In this document: piece by piece, positions 1 through 7,705 of the stretch
Numbering within the stretch: the first letter of the stretch is position 1
Layout: every line of letters starts with the position of its first letter
NCBI GenBank assembly: GCA_029202545.1
Contig: CP119311.1
Location: 2,728,001-2,792,000, forward strand
Length of the DNA: 64,000 nucleotides
Reading direction: 5' to 3'
Source of the DNA: Candidatus Pseudobacter hemicellulosilyticus
GTDB lineage: Bacteria; Bacteroidota; Bacteroidia; Chitinophagales; Chitinophagaceae
Notes under the pieces: model-generated
The model's input: the letters and a program-made list of their open reading frames with translations, nothing else
Database searches by the model: none
What the model was told of the DNA's origin: nothing
Program-made: the position numbers and the translations under genes

Positions 1-309
1 CAGAAGAAGAAGAAGCTCATTTTTTGAGTTTATTCCCTTGAGTGTATGAAATTATTTTATAGCCATCAGTATAATGCTGGAGGCTTTTTTTGTTGAGCGT
101 ATGCTTGTTTAACTTTATAGTCTCTGATGTATGCGGATATCTTGGTGGGTTCGGCAATTTATTCCTGAAATTAAAAATTAAAGAAAAGGCATAATTATGT
201 ATCATTATGCTATCGTTCAAAAGTCATAGATTGACAAACTATATGATGAAAATTTCCCATCTTGTGAAGAATTATTTGAACGTATTCAGCCTGGCTGTTA
301 CTTGTTTGC
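1..309. other. AT-rich left edge, no confident gene
   Basis: I see no gene I can defend here. The plus frame from base 1 reads QKKKKLIF and stops at 25-27, which could be the tail of an ORF entering from the left. A plus-strand frame from ATG 197 reads MYHYAIVQKS, meets TAG at 227-229, then stays open to TAA 311-313 (…SCEELFERIQPGCYLFA). That could be a decayed small gene ending convergently on the hyaD-like fragment to its right. A minus-strand 67-codon frame (17-220) is Lys/Asn-rich and looks like chance. Confidence 0.3.
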
Positions 310-581
310 CTAAGTAAAAGCAACTGACCTCAGCAATCGTTTTACCTGTAAAAACAACTCCGGCACTACCGCTTCAATCTCCGGCGTGAACTCAGTCCCC
401 TGCTGCTGGATGCTATCAATGCTCACCACCAGCAGCTGAATGACCGGCATGCGCCCCAGAAATTGCAGCGCGCCTACCAGGTCCTTGAGCCCGATATCAT
501 GCGTGCTCATAGCCTGGGGGAAATCTGATGCAAAGCGGGGCGTGATCAGCTGGGTAGTGCCCGGGCGACGACCGTCAAGTG
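310..581 (-). pseudogene. 3' fragment of a hydrogenase maturation protease gene (copy A)
   Basis: The minus strand encodes a C-terminal piece of the same M52-type protease as the intact gene at 8187-8663. It starts abruptly at LDG (about residue 68 of the intact protein) and keeps the conserved STHDIGLKDLVGAL block, including the His that corresponds to intact His94. The metal-binding Glu and Asp upstream are gone, so it cannot be active. Homology breaks at about 581, just after the shared bases ccgtcaagtg. The last 30 or so residues (…ELFLQVKRLLRSVAFT) differ strongly from copies B and C, while the centre is nearly identical. In its central bases copy A is closer to copy B than to the intact gene. 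Confidence 0.85.
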
Positions 582-1333
582 ATGATAAAGCCTATGTAAC
601 ATCGCAAGATGTAATTGATAATTATACAAATAATGGAGTTAAAGACTGGGATAAAGTTCTGCCAAATTCTGGAACTATTCATTTGTCAGTGAGTAATTCA
701 ACATTAAATAAGTTTGCAAATACAGTTGCAAAGGAATCGTCTGGAGACAAAAATGAATCTTATGCATTAGCCAGTGCCATAGTTAATACTTCAGAACATC
801 GAGAAAAATTAATTCAAAAAACTTTAGAAACAGAAGGGATACATGGTTATAAGGATGGAGGTAATAATCCTAATTATAAGCAAAATGCTGAATATAGTAG
901 GGAAGCAAGCATTAATGCATTGACTGGCGGTGTTGATTTTTCATATGGTGCGATTAGGTGGGACGGTTTCGATCTGGCGGCAAAAGGGTTTGGTCATATA
1001 AAGGCAAAAACTTATGGAATTGAATTATCTGAAGATAATTTTAAATTGTTCAAGGATGCATGGCCAGATGCCCTTATTAAGTCATTTAGTGGAGGGAAGT
1101 TTACTTCGTTTTCTTCTGATTTTTCAAGTGGTATTCATTTAGCCACTGATGGGATTAATAAAGGAAGATGTTTACTTCTTGCAACTGGAGTGCATGGTCG
1201 AACCGTATTTTGGGGAATCAATATGTCTCCGGCATTGAAATTAGAAAAGCCAATCCCCATACCCTTTCCATTCCCACATTATATTGGCTATAGAAATCCA
1301 AATGAAGGATTTAATAGATGGAAAAGCTTATAA
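440..1333 (+). CDS. Orphan effector/toxin C-terminal domain, fused in frame to antisense hyaD fragment
   Basis: The genuine protein-like part begins near 581 (DDKAYVTSQD…) and runs about 250 residues to TAA 1331-1333. The first 47 codons are only the antisense of hyaD copy A, so the natural N-terminus is missing. The domain contains FANTVAKESSGDKNESYALA followed by SAIVN. This resembles the 'AEa…AIASVIxNR' core of cell-wall-hydrolase/muramidase-like effector domains, with the Glu as a candidate catalytic residue; that assignment is inference. A lipoprotein gene starts at the base after its stop, as expected for a toxin followed by its immunity gene. Most likely a displaced toxin tip of an Rhs- or polymorphic-toxin gene. 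Whether the chimeric frame is expressed is unknown. Confidence 0.5.
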   Translation: MTGMRPRNCSAPTRSLSPISCVLIAWGKSDAKRGVISWVVPGRRPSSDDKAYVTSQDVIDNYTNNGVKDWDKVLPNSGTIHLSVSNSTLNKFANTVAKESSGDKNESYALASAIVNTSEHREKLIQKTLETEGIHGYKDGGNNPNYKQNAEYSREASINALTGGVDFSYGAIRWDGFDLAAKGFGHIKAKTYGIELSEDNFKLFKDAWPDALIKSFSGGKFTSFSSDFSSGIHLATDGINKGRCLLLATGVHGRTVFWGINMSPALKLEKPIPIPFPFPHYIGYRNPNEGFNRWKSL

Positions 1334-1963
1334 ATGAAAGTATATATGAACAAATTGTTTTTGCTGTTTCTCTTTATTTCTTGTGGAATAAATAACGTAA
1401 AACAAGAAAAGTATGTGAATGGACCTTCGGAAACTAAAAGTAAGAGTGATTCTGCTTTGTATCATTGTATTCCAAAGAGTGATTCCATCATTGATGCGAG
1501 AAATAGTGTTCGTTATGTGGTAATTGATACCTTTTATACCGTAAAGATCAGGCTTGATGGCCTGGATACCTTGCTCCCTTATAAGTTTAATTGTTTGGTC
1601 CCTGAAGGATTAGTGCCTTCAGTTTATTCATTTTCGAACAATTCTTTTTGCCTTCTAAGAGGAGCTGGATTTGATTACCAGGAATTTACAATATCGTATG
1701 TAGAAGACAATAAAATAGTACTCAAATATCTCGAAACTGCAATAGTTGCGGATTTGAAGAGGGAAATTGTTGCCTACCGATCAGGAAACGCTTCCGATTC
1801 CATAGTTGTGGAAAATTTTGTTTCTGGCCAAAAGAAAGCTTTCTCCCTGCCACAAGAGCAACAGAATTTGTCAATCTATAAAGGTGTTTTTAAAGAGAAT
1901 AATTTAGTGTTGTTTTTTTCAGATGATACGCAGATAAAATTTGTAATTCCAGGTGCAATCTAA
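1334..1963 (+). CDS. Small lipoprotein, candidate immunity protein
   Basis: The product is 209 residues. It has a lipoprotein signal (MNKLFLLFLFISC, cysteine after LFIS; the better start may be ATG 1349) and no family that I recognise. The rest alternates short polar and beta-prone segments and has no membrane span. The ATG abuts the TAA of the upstream effector fragment, so the two would be translationally coupled. An envelope-anchored protein directly behind a putative peptidoglycan-acting effector fits an immunity protein that works in the periplasm, but this rests on context only. Base composition is AT-rich compared with the hydrogenase genes. Confidence 0.55.
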   Translation: MKVYMNKLFLLFLFISCGINNVKQEKYVNGPSETKSKSDSALYHCIPKSDSIIDARNSVRYVVIDTFYTVKIRLDGLDTLLPYKFNCLVPEGLVPSVYSFSNNSFCLLRGAGFDYQEFTISYVEDNKIVLKYLETAIVADLKREIVAYRSGNASDSIVVENFVSGQKKAFSLPQEQQNLSIYKGVFKENNLVLFFSDDTQIKFVIPGAI

Positions 1964-2012
1964 GAGAGTAATTAATCAAACAACAATAATTGTAACTGGT
2001 AATAAATAAAAT

Positions 2013-2438
2013 ATGCAAATATCGCCTTATCACTTTGAATTAAGAGTAAGTTGTTCTGATGCTGTAGTAAAATATGGGGATCTCAGAGAAATATCCCAAG
2101 GAGGCCCTTTAGTAGGGTCTATAGTTATTAATGAAAACGTAATATGAGCCGATGAAAATGTCGAGTTCGGAGGACCTGCACTTTGTTATCACCAATATAT
2201 TATCGCTCCTTACTACAGCAGATTCCGGTTTAGGCTGGCTGCTATAAATATATCGTCAGGTGGAATCAAACTTTGCGAGATAGCAGAGAGACTAATTTTA
2301 TTAAAATCTGTGAGTGCAGAAACAATTGAATATTTTACTGACTTGGAAAATGTCCAATTGCGTAGCTATTCTACCGAAAAATTTTTGATGGTAAGCGATA
2401 CTTATTTTCTTAAGAAGAAACGTTTCTGGTTTTTTTAG
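2013..2438 (+). pseudogene. Hypothetical gene interrupted by an in-frame TGA
   Basis: The frame from ATG 2013 reads MQISPYHFELRVSC… and hits TGA at 2145-2147. It then continues in the same frame for 96 more codons (ADENVEFGGPALCYHQYIIA…KKKRFWFF) to TAG 2436-2438. A single TGA-for-TGG change would restore a 141-residue soluble protein. Its size, its position 50 bp behind the lipoprotein gene and a terminator 30 bp downstream suggest a decayed immunity gene. No family recognised. Alternatively the stop is a sequencing error. Confidence 0.55.
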
Positions 2439-2467
2439 GTCTTAATTAATTGATTCAGGTAATTCTT

Positions 2468-2493
2468 CCGCTGGCGATGCCAGCGGTTTTTCT
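2468..2493 (+). terminator. Rho-independent terminator
   Basis: Perfect 8-bp stem CCGCTGGC/GCCAGCGG with a 3-base loop (gat), followed by TTTTTCT. It closes the plus-strand cassette that begins with the effector fragment at about 581. Confidence 0.75.
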
Positions 2494-2686
2494 ATTTGTA
2501 GGCCAATCTGGTTTTAACGTATTGAATTAGTCTATCGAGCGAGTAAATGATATGGTTCCTGTCTTCATCGGAGAATTCCTGGGCGAATATTCTGAAGGCG
2601 TCCTTGAATGCTTTCGCTTGCGACCTGAAGGTTTGAAGTTGCCTGATAGCGAAACACGTGCTATAAAATTCTAAATATGGAAAAGG
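2492..2686 (-). pseudogene. Possible remnant of a minus-strand gene
   Basis: A 64-codon minus-strand frame without an ATG at its beginning ends at TAG (2492-2494). It reads …FRSQAKAFKDAFRIFAQE then FSDEDRNHIIYSLDRL… and looks like amphipathic helical protein rather than random sequence. It could be the C-terminal end of a lost gene. No family recognised, and chance cannot be excluded. Confidence 0.25.
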
Positions 2687-2988
2687 TCATACATCCGAGA
2701 ATAATAGTTGTGATAGATCTTTTGCAAGAGTCAGGTTTTCGTTGGCAAATGGAGGATTATATGCTGTATTTTCTAAAGGATCGTCAAGTTACTCAGACGG
2801 AAGTTGTAGTAGCACTCCATTTGGGTTTTGGTATTCCATTGGAAGAAGCCGATCAAATTGTAAGAAACAGAAATATTATGGAGTACGAGTCTATTGAAAA
2901 TACTGCCTATCAAACTTTCTTGTACATGTTTTATGAACCAGTCGCTACTAATGATTCGGATGGAGATAGTGTGACGGTAAGGTTTTAA
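2677..2988 (+). CDS. Hypothetical 103-residue protein
   Basis: Small acidic protein starting MEKVIHPRIIVVIDLLQESG and ending NDSDGDSVTVRF, with no signal peptide or membrane span. Composition and size fit a cytosolic immunity protein or an orphan small protein, but I recognise no domain. It ends 84 bp before the convergent stop of hyaD copy B. That is the same arrangement as the nucleotidyltransferase gene next to intact hyaD. Confidence 0.5.
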   Translation: MEKVIHPRIIVVIDLLQESGFRWQMEDYMLYFLKDRQVTQTEVVVALHLGFGIPLEEADQIVRNRNIMEYESIENTAYQTFLYMFYEPVATNDSDGDSVTVRF

Positions 2989-3071
2989 TGATATATAATT
3001 TTGTCTAACAACGTAAGATCGGTACTACTGCTCTTATAAGGAGTTAGTTGGATACGAAATGCTGGTATATC

Positions 3072-3485
3072 CTAATTTTGAGCCATTACCGTTTCTGACA
3101 ACCGTTCCACTTCATGCATGATCTCCGGCACCACCTTCTCCATCTCTTCCGTCAGCCCGGTTCCCTGCTGCTGGATGCTATCAATGCTCACCACCAGCAG
3201 CTGAATGACCGGCATGCGGCCCAGCAGCTGCAGTGCGCCTACCTGGTCTTTGAGCCCGATATCATGCGTGCTCATAGCCTGGGAAAAGTCTGATGCAAAA
3301 CTCGGCGTGATCAGCTGGGTAGTGCCCGGGGGACGACCGTCAAGTGTGGCGTCAACGAGGATCACCTGCGGGTACTGTTCAAAATATTCCACCAGGTGAA
3401 AACCGCCGATGCCGCCGTCAAGGACATCGAAGCCGGGGGCGGCCGCCGCCATGCGCTGGGCTATATGTACGCCAATGCCCTTCAA
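3072..3485 (-). pseudogene. 5'-truncated hydrogenase maturation protease gene (copy B)
   Basis: 137 codons match the intact protease at 8187-8663 from GIGVHIAQR (residue 21) to the end. They include VDATLDG (Asp65) and STHDIG (His94). The N-terminal GIGN…GDE segment with the first metal ligand is lost. Homology stops at about 3486, right after the shared bases ccttca. The C-terminus (…EIMHEVERLSETVMAQN) is unlike copies A and C. Missing its start and one metal ligand, it should be inactive. Confidence 0.85.
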
Positions 3486-3555
3486 AATACAAGGATCGTC
3501 TAATTACAATTGGCGCCGAATAAATAAAAATTACTATGTCATCAAGTTTTATTAA
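3484..3555 (+). pseudogene. Possible toxin C-terminal tail at the copy B junction
   Basis: Directly right of the break in hyaD copy B, the plus frame reads KIQGSSNYNWRRINKNYYV-IKFY and stops at TAA 3553-3555. The ATG of the next gene (3536) lies inside it, giving a 20-base overlap. A short basic/aromatic tail fused to antisense hyaD and overlapping a small downstream gene repeats the layout at copy A. That makes a lost effector tail plausible, though it is too short to prove. Confidence 0.25.
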
Positions 3556-3781
3556 TTATGTCGACAAGAGGGTTGGTTTTTGGGTTGGTGATAGCAGGAT
3601 GCAGATTGTTTGTGAATATTTGAGAAAGGTTATAGCTACTATTGAAGACCCAGAAGCCTGGTTGGTTGAAATGGATAATAAAGGACAGTTCAAAGAAGTA
3701 ATAATACGTAATGAAAGATTGTTTGGAACTATTATTTGCCGGATTGCTTTTTGCTGTTTTATCAAGCTGTACAGAGAGTGA
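3536..3781 (+). CDS. Hypothetical 81-residue protein, overlapping the next lipoprotein gene
   Basis: Starts MSSSFINYVDKRVGFWVGDS. The protein-like part reaches about EMDNKGQFKEVIIRN (about 3710). After that the frame merely runs through the signal sequence of the next gene, which starts at 3711 in another frame. The NKGQFKEVIIRN end resembles the NKAGQFKVVKIN end of the fragment at 4511-4615, and both sit immediately before a lipoprotein gene. It may be the intact or frame-shifted version of a small immunity-associated protein. No domain recognised. Confidence 0.4.
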   Translation: MSSSFINYVDKRVGFWVGDSRMQIVCEYLRKVIATIEDPEAWLVEMDNKGQFKEVIIRNERLFGTIICRIAFCCFIKLYRE

Positions 3782-4418
3782 TCCTGGTAGTTGCAGCCGG
3801 TTTAACCGGGTATATCCGGAAGCGTTGAATAAGGAAAAAGATAATCCGGATACGATGAAACTGCTTGCTGTATTGGATAATATACTGGATAGATCCCCGG
3901 ATTGTATAGATGCTCTGCTGACAAGGGCAGATCTGCTTGCAGGCGCTGAACAACTTGCTGATGCAAAACGGGATTATACCAGTGTGATAAAGAAGAAAAA
4001 GAATAACACTATTGCTTTATACAGCCTGGGCATAATGTTTTATGACGAAAAGAATTATGATTCAGCCTTGTATTATTTTGATAAAGCTGTGTCTACAAAA
4101 GGCTTCAATGGTTTTGTGCTGGATCATCCTGCTAATGACCTTTTGCCCGTCGATTCCAACGCCAAATATGATGTATGGTCTCATGAAATATTCTACTACC
4201 AGGGATTGGCTCATTACTACAAAGGTAGTTTTCAGCAGGCAAAGGCTATTTTTGAGTATTGCATCAGTAGCGGTTATCAGGTTGGTGAGGCTTATTTGTA
4301 CTGTGGCGGCATCGCTATTCAGCAGGGGGATACAAAAGGAGCCTGCGAGCAATTCAGGATGGCTAAACTGTTTCAGTGTGAAAGAGCGGGTGAGTTTATT
4401 ACAAAATTTTGCAAGTAA
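3711..4418 (+). CDS. TPR-repeat lipoprotein
   Basis: 235 residues with a lipoprotein signal (…LLFAVLSSC) and two to three tetratricopeptide-like helical pairs. Examples are TIALYSLGIMFYDEKNYDSA, IFYYQGLAHYYKGSFQQAKA and AYLYCGGIAIQQGDTKGACE. TPR lipoproteins are protein-interaction scaffolds at the envelope. Here it lies in a cassette of small secreted proteins behind a possible effector tail, so an immunity-like role is possible but not shown. The start overlaps the 3536 gene by 71 bp. Confidence 0.7.
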   Translation: MKDCLELLFAGLLFAVLSSCTESDPGSCSRFNRVYPEALNKEKDNPDTMKLLAVLDNILDRSPDCIDALLTRADLLAGAEQLADAKRDYTSVIKKKKNNTIALYSLGIMFYDEKNYDSALYYFDKAVSTKGFNGFVLDHPANDLLPVDSNAKYDVWSHEIFYYQGLAHYYKGSFQQAKAIFEYCISSGYQVGEAYLYCGGIAIQQGDTKGACEQFRMAKLFQCERAGEFITKFCK

Positions 4419-4510
4419 AATTGAAGAAGTTCAATAAATATAACCTGGAAAAATATTTACTATATTTTATCACTATGCAGGTTATATGCCCAATGATCCT
4501 GCTGGCGTAA

Positions 4511-4615
4511 TCCTTCCTGTTTTTTCCGGAAGCCGATGAAAAGGATCCGGTTGAAAAGTTGACAGTTTGGAAAATCAATAAAGCTGGTCAGTTTAAAGTG
4601 GTTAAAATCAATTGA
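4511..4615 (+). pseudogene. 3' remnant of a small gene ending in GQFK-type tail
   Basis: After TAA 4508-4510 a 34-codon frame reads SFLFFPEADEKDPVEK then LTVWKINKAGQFKVVKIN, ending at TGA 4613-4615. Its end resembles the tail of the product at 3536 (KGQFKEVIIRN). The TGA overlaps a TTG (4612) in frame with the next lipoprotein gene. Probably the decayed 3' end of a paralogue of the 3536 gene. Confidence 0.35.
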
Positions 4616-4623
4616 AACAATAT

Positions 4624-5340
4624 ATGAATGGATATAGTAAAAAATATAAGGGTATCACTGTGCTGCTGTTTTCGTTTTTTGCCCTTGGTTGTATCCAGTC
4701 CGGGAATAAAGAGCCTGTAATGGAGGCAAGAGCGGGAAAAGAGCGCTTACCTGATACAAGTGATACAGAGGTAAGCTCCGCTAAGCTAATCCCGGGAAGC
4801 TATGGAGAAGCGTCTGTGGCCATTGATGAAAACAACCTGGTGACTGGCTTCTATGGGTACTATGATGCCTGGGACGAAAAGTATCAGGAATTTACAAAGC
4901 TATGCCTGTTTTACTTTAAGGGGCAATTCAGGAATGATTCAACTATTCGTATTTTGACTGCCTGGCCCACAACTGAGCAAAGATTAACAGGAACGCTAAT
5001 AATAAAGGAAAATGGTATTAATATTGTGCTTAATGATATACCTTATGGGTATGCCGCAGTAGATTTTACGGATAAATATGGTTATTCCAGGGCGTTGGAG
5101 GATAAGCGGTCCTGGGTAGAGATCAGGATCGTGCAATCAAAAAAGGCCCCATTGTTCAGCGCTCCGGATTCAACCAGGCAGCTGAATGCTTATTTGATTG
5201 CAAACGATGTGGTAAAGGTGGTTGCCAGAAAGGATAAATGGTATGAAGTGGAATATGCAGTTCCAGGAAGCTCTAATAAGCCGTTGATTGCCTGGATACC
5301 TGATTCCCTGCTGTATGATAAAGACCCGGAGAAGTGGTGA
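4624..5340 (+). CDS. Lipoprotein with possible C-terminal SH3-like domain
   Basis: Starting at ATG 4624 (an in-frame TTG at 4612 is also possible), the protein has a lipobox FFALGC and about 220 further residues. The C-terminal third (APLFSAPDSTRQLNAYLIAN then VVKVVARKDKWYEVEY…AWIPDSLL) has the pattern of a bacterial SH3-like domain: variable first strand, 'KW-YEV' and 'GWI/AWI-DSLL'. Role unknown. Envelope location and neighbours suggest an immunity or peptidoglycan-related function, by inference. Confidence 0.6.
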   Translation: MNGYSKKYKGITVLLFSFFALGCIQSGNKEPVMEARAGKERLPDTSDTEVSSAKLIPGSYGEASVAIDENNLVTGFYGYYDAWDEKYQEFTKLCLFYFKGQFRNDSTIRILTAWPTTEQRLTGTLIIKENGINIVLNDIPYGYAAVDFTDKYGYSRALEDKRSWVEIRIVQSKKAPLFSAPDSTRQLNAYLIANDVVKVVARKDKWYEVEYAVPGSSNKPLIAWIPDSLLYDKDPEKW

Positions 5341-5387
5341 TCAGGATAGATGTTAATAGGTTCCTCAACTTTAATTGATCTTGTACT

Positions 5388-5933
5388 ATGCGCATGCGCC
5401 TTGTTTCTTTAGTGATGGCTATGTTATTGGGCAATCATTGCTTTTCACAGCAGGAAGGCCTGCGGCATATCTATGGGGAATGGAAAGTGGTGGAGTGGCT
5501 GCTGCTGGAATCCTACGGCTCCTCGGGAATGGATAATAAAGAATACCGGAAAGATCGAAAAAAATTTGTCAACTCAAAGTTACTGATCAATGAAAAGGGT
5601 ATTCAATGGCTGTTGGGCCAGGATCATTTTTCAGCGCTGACGGATACCTTGCTGCATATAGAAAAAAAGAGCTATTGCAAAGTTGTGGAAGATAATACCA
5701 CTACCGTTACAGCTCCTGCTTACTCACTGGAAGAAGGGATAGTTGGAGAGAGAATGGCCCGGGCGATGGTTGCAAAACAAAAAAGTATTGAAGTATGGCA
5801 TACCAATCAGCCAATCCCTGATTGGGGAGAGGATGCGTATCTCCGGATCTTATTGCTGGATAAAGACAGGATCGTTGTATATGCCGCTACGGAGCTGCTG
5901 GTGCTACAACGAAAGAAACGGCAAAACCGGTAA
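5388..5933 (+). CDS. Secreted hypothetical protein
   Basis: 181 residues with an N-terminal signal peptide (MRMRLVSLVMAMLLGNHCFS, cleavage before QQEG). The body includes YGEWKVVEWLLLESYG and a long strand-rich part, reminiscent of small lipocalin-like secreted proteins of Bacteroidota ('GxWkv'). I do not recognise a defined family. It lies 47 bp behind the SH3-like lipoprotein gene on the same strand. Confidence 0.55.
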   Translation: MRMRLVSLVMAMLLGNHCFSQQEGLRHIYGEWKVVEWLLLESYGSSGMDNKEYRKDRKKFVNSKLLINEKGIQWLLGQDHFSALTDTLLHIEKKSYCKVVEDNTTTVTAPAYSLEEGIVGERMARAMVAKQKSIEVWHTNQPIPDWGEDAYLRILLLDKDRIVVYAATELLVLQRKKRQNR

Positions 5934-6012
5934 GGGTTGTTATACCGGATGGGGGCAGCCTGTGGCCTTTTGCTTAAAAAGATGCTGTTTAATGAGATTA
6001 AAATAATGATGT

Positions 6013-6561
6013 ATGCTCATGGATCTCCTAAGAAATGCTTATAAAAGCAAACGTATAATTTCAGTCTGTCTGCATAAGGTGGATTGGGATAAAAGGGTTT
6101 TAGGTTATATCCGTGCGTTTAAAAAGGAAAGCATTGTTGTGCAGGAAGTGGATATTTTTGGAGATGTGGTGAGAGAAAGGTCTATTGCGCTGTCTGCTAT
6201 AAGAATTGTTGAAACCGGGGATCGTTATAACCTTCACCTGGAGAGGCTGAAGGCAGTAGCTAAACGGTTAAAAAAAGTAAAACCCCTTTTTTATGTGAAT
6301 AGCGGAGAGCGGTTTGCCGGTAAGCTGGCCTTGTTGACAGAAAAAGAATGCGTTTGCACGCTGTTTTGGAACACTGAATTTATGACGGGGATCATTAAGG
6401 AAGTTACGGCCAACAGTATCCTGGTTGAAACGGTTGGGTATACGGGGATCAGGGAAGGGGAAAGTTGGTGCAGCTTAAAAGGGATGACCAGGATAAGGTA
6501 CCAGGGACCAAGGGAGGCGAAAATTGACTATTTGCTTAATGGAGTAAATACAAATGGATAA
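6013..6561 (+). CDS. Hypothetical cytosolic protein with two similar beta-rich halves
   Basis: 182 residues, no signal peptide, strongly basic. Two halves look alike: RIISVCLHKVDWDKRVLGYI…SIVVQEVD and PLFYVNSGERFAGKLALLTE…SILVETVG. Both have the strand-turn-strand look of an Sm/SH3-like barrel; this is my reading, not a recognised family. It is followed after 9 bp by the Imm26-like gene. A cytosolic immunity protein is the likeliest role from context. Confidence 0.5.
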   Translation: MLMDLLRNAYKSKRIISVCLHKVDWDKRVLGYIRAFKKESIVVQEVDIFGDVVRERSIALSAIRIVETGDRYNLHLERLKAVAKRLKKVKPLFYVNSGERFAGKLALLTEKECVCTLFWNTEFMTGIIKEVTANSILVETVGYTGIREGESWCSLKGMTRIRYQGPREAKIDYLLNGVNTNG

Positions 6562-6570
6562 ATAGGCTAT

Positions 6571-7173
6571 ATGCATGGAAATATTTATGAGATAGCTTTA
6601 CAGAATGAATATGGGTTCGGGTATGTTCAGGTAGTTATAACCAGTGAGCTTGGATTGGCTGGTCATGTGCTGATACGTACCCTGGATTATTTCTCCGATA
6701 CGCCTTATAAAGGGGAACTGTCCTTTTTCGCCACTGTTGATGAATTGGCATATCCCTCTTTTAGTCTTGCATTACCTGCAACCCGTGGGAAAAGTAAGTG
6801 GCGACTGATTGGCAATGTAAATGTTCCCCAAGGGTATCGGGTTCCAAAGTGCAAATTTGATCCTACTACCCGATCCTGGGAAAGCCCTGATTGGGATAAG
6901 ATTTCCTGGTATGTCATAACAAATTTAGTGGCAAATGGTCTTGACGGTGGATATACCCATAGCCAGGTAAAGCATCTGCCGTTTTGGAAACACTGTAGTC
7001 AGGAAAATTTTAAAATAAAGCTGACGATGTTTTGGATGAAGAAACAGCGTCGGCGTATTGAAGACTATTTTAATATTGCGGAAAGCTACCATTACAGCTG
7101 CTTGTATTATGAGGTAAGTAATACAGTTTTTTATGCAGACATTGACAATGACGCCAGAGGAGTACCGATATAG
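6571..7173 (+). CDS. Imm26-like immunity protein candidate
   Basis: The N-terminal 110 or so residues begin NIYEIALQNEYGFGYVQVVI and continue with …GHVLIRTLDYFSD. This matches the general pattern of the immunity-26 family (initial 'GdvfaiPL-dg-yGyvqVl'), seen behind nuclease toxins of polymorphic toxin systems. The remaining 90 residues (LTMFWMKKQRRRIEDYFN…) are not recognised and may be a second, frame-shifted domain continuing into the frame at 7152. Assignment is by pattern memory only. Confidence 0.45.
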   Translation: MHGNIYEIALQNEYGFGYVQVVITSELGLAGHVLIRTLDYFSDTPYKGELSFFATVDELAYPSFSLALPATRGKSKWRLIGNVNVPQGYRVPKCKFDPTTRSWESPDWDKISWYVITNLVANGLDGGYTHSQVKHLPFWKHCSQENFKIKLTMFWMKKQRRRIEDYFNIAESYHYSCLYYEVSNTVFYADIDNDARGVPI

Positions 7174-7355
7174 TGTGCTTTGGTTGGATGCATCAAGGTT
7201 GTCAGGCTGCTTATTTTAAAACAACAGCAAGAGACAATCCTCCGGTATATTTTTATTCAGAGGTAGCAGCTAAGGAATACTTTTCATTGGAAGAAGAAAC
7301 CTTTGTTGATTTTATGGCAACACAGTTTTTACTTTCCTATCCTTCACTTCAATAA
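7152..7355 (+). pseudogene. C-terminal fragment resembling a SUKH (SMI1/KNR4) immunity protein
   Basis: The open frame (first possible start GTG 7173) reads STDIVCFGWMHQGCQAAYF… then ARDNPPVYFYSEVAAKEYFS and EEETFVDFMATQFL. The 'DnPPVyfys…sFedFl' ending is like the C-terminus of SUKH-superfamily immunity proteins. With only about 67 codons it lacks the N-terminal half. A frameshift from the 6571 gene is one explanation, deletion another. Confidence 0.35.
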
Positions 7356-7498
7356 ATTGAAAATATAAATTGGGCACTATGATTGACCTGGCCTAAGTCT
7401 GAAGGTTTATAATGTGTTGGATGCCAGTTTTTTGATAGCGTTAAGGAAGCGCTGCATTTTCAGTTCTTATTTGTACATTTACTAATCAAAATCTTCAT

Positions 7499-7705
7499 AT
7501 GTCCGAATATAGATTTGATAGAAGTGCTTTTAGAATGATGACTTTTAATGAAGCAGATAAAGCAAATGTGTATGATAAGAACATTCCATATGCTGAAAGG
7601 TTACGACAGGCCTATTTTCTAATTTCTAAGGCCTACGGCTTTTCAATGACAGACCAGCCCAAGTTAGATAGAAGTTATTTCTCCAGCCGGAAACAGAATA
7701 ATTAA
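7499..7705 (+). CDS. Small partner protein of a nucleotidyltransferase (antitoxin-like)
   Basis: 68 residues beginning MSEYRFDRSAFRMMTFNEAD and ending KLDRSYFSSRKQNN. Bacteroidota genomes often carry a short protein of this kind ('FDRtaFk…tFeeAd…ERL.aA..L…LDR..FS.RK') just upstream of a nucleotidyltransferase gene. Its TAA shares a base with the ATG of the next gene (TAATG at 7703-7707), so the two are coupled. Likely a toxin-antitoxin-type pair. Which partner is toxic is not known from sequence. Confidence 0.6.
   Translation: MSEYRFDRSAFRMMTFNEADKANVYDKNIPYAERLRQAYFLISKAYGFSMTDQPKLDRSYFSSRKQNN

Noticed and set aside
3205..3399. Open plus-strand frame opposite hyaD copies (also 8332-8517) as an overprinted gene
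   Set aside because: It follows from codon bias of the opposite strand, is short, and has no signal or conserved end in the three copies.
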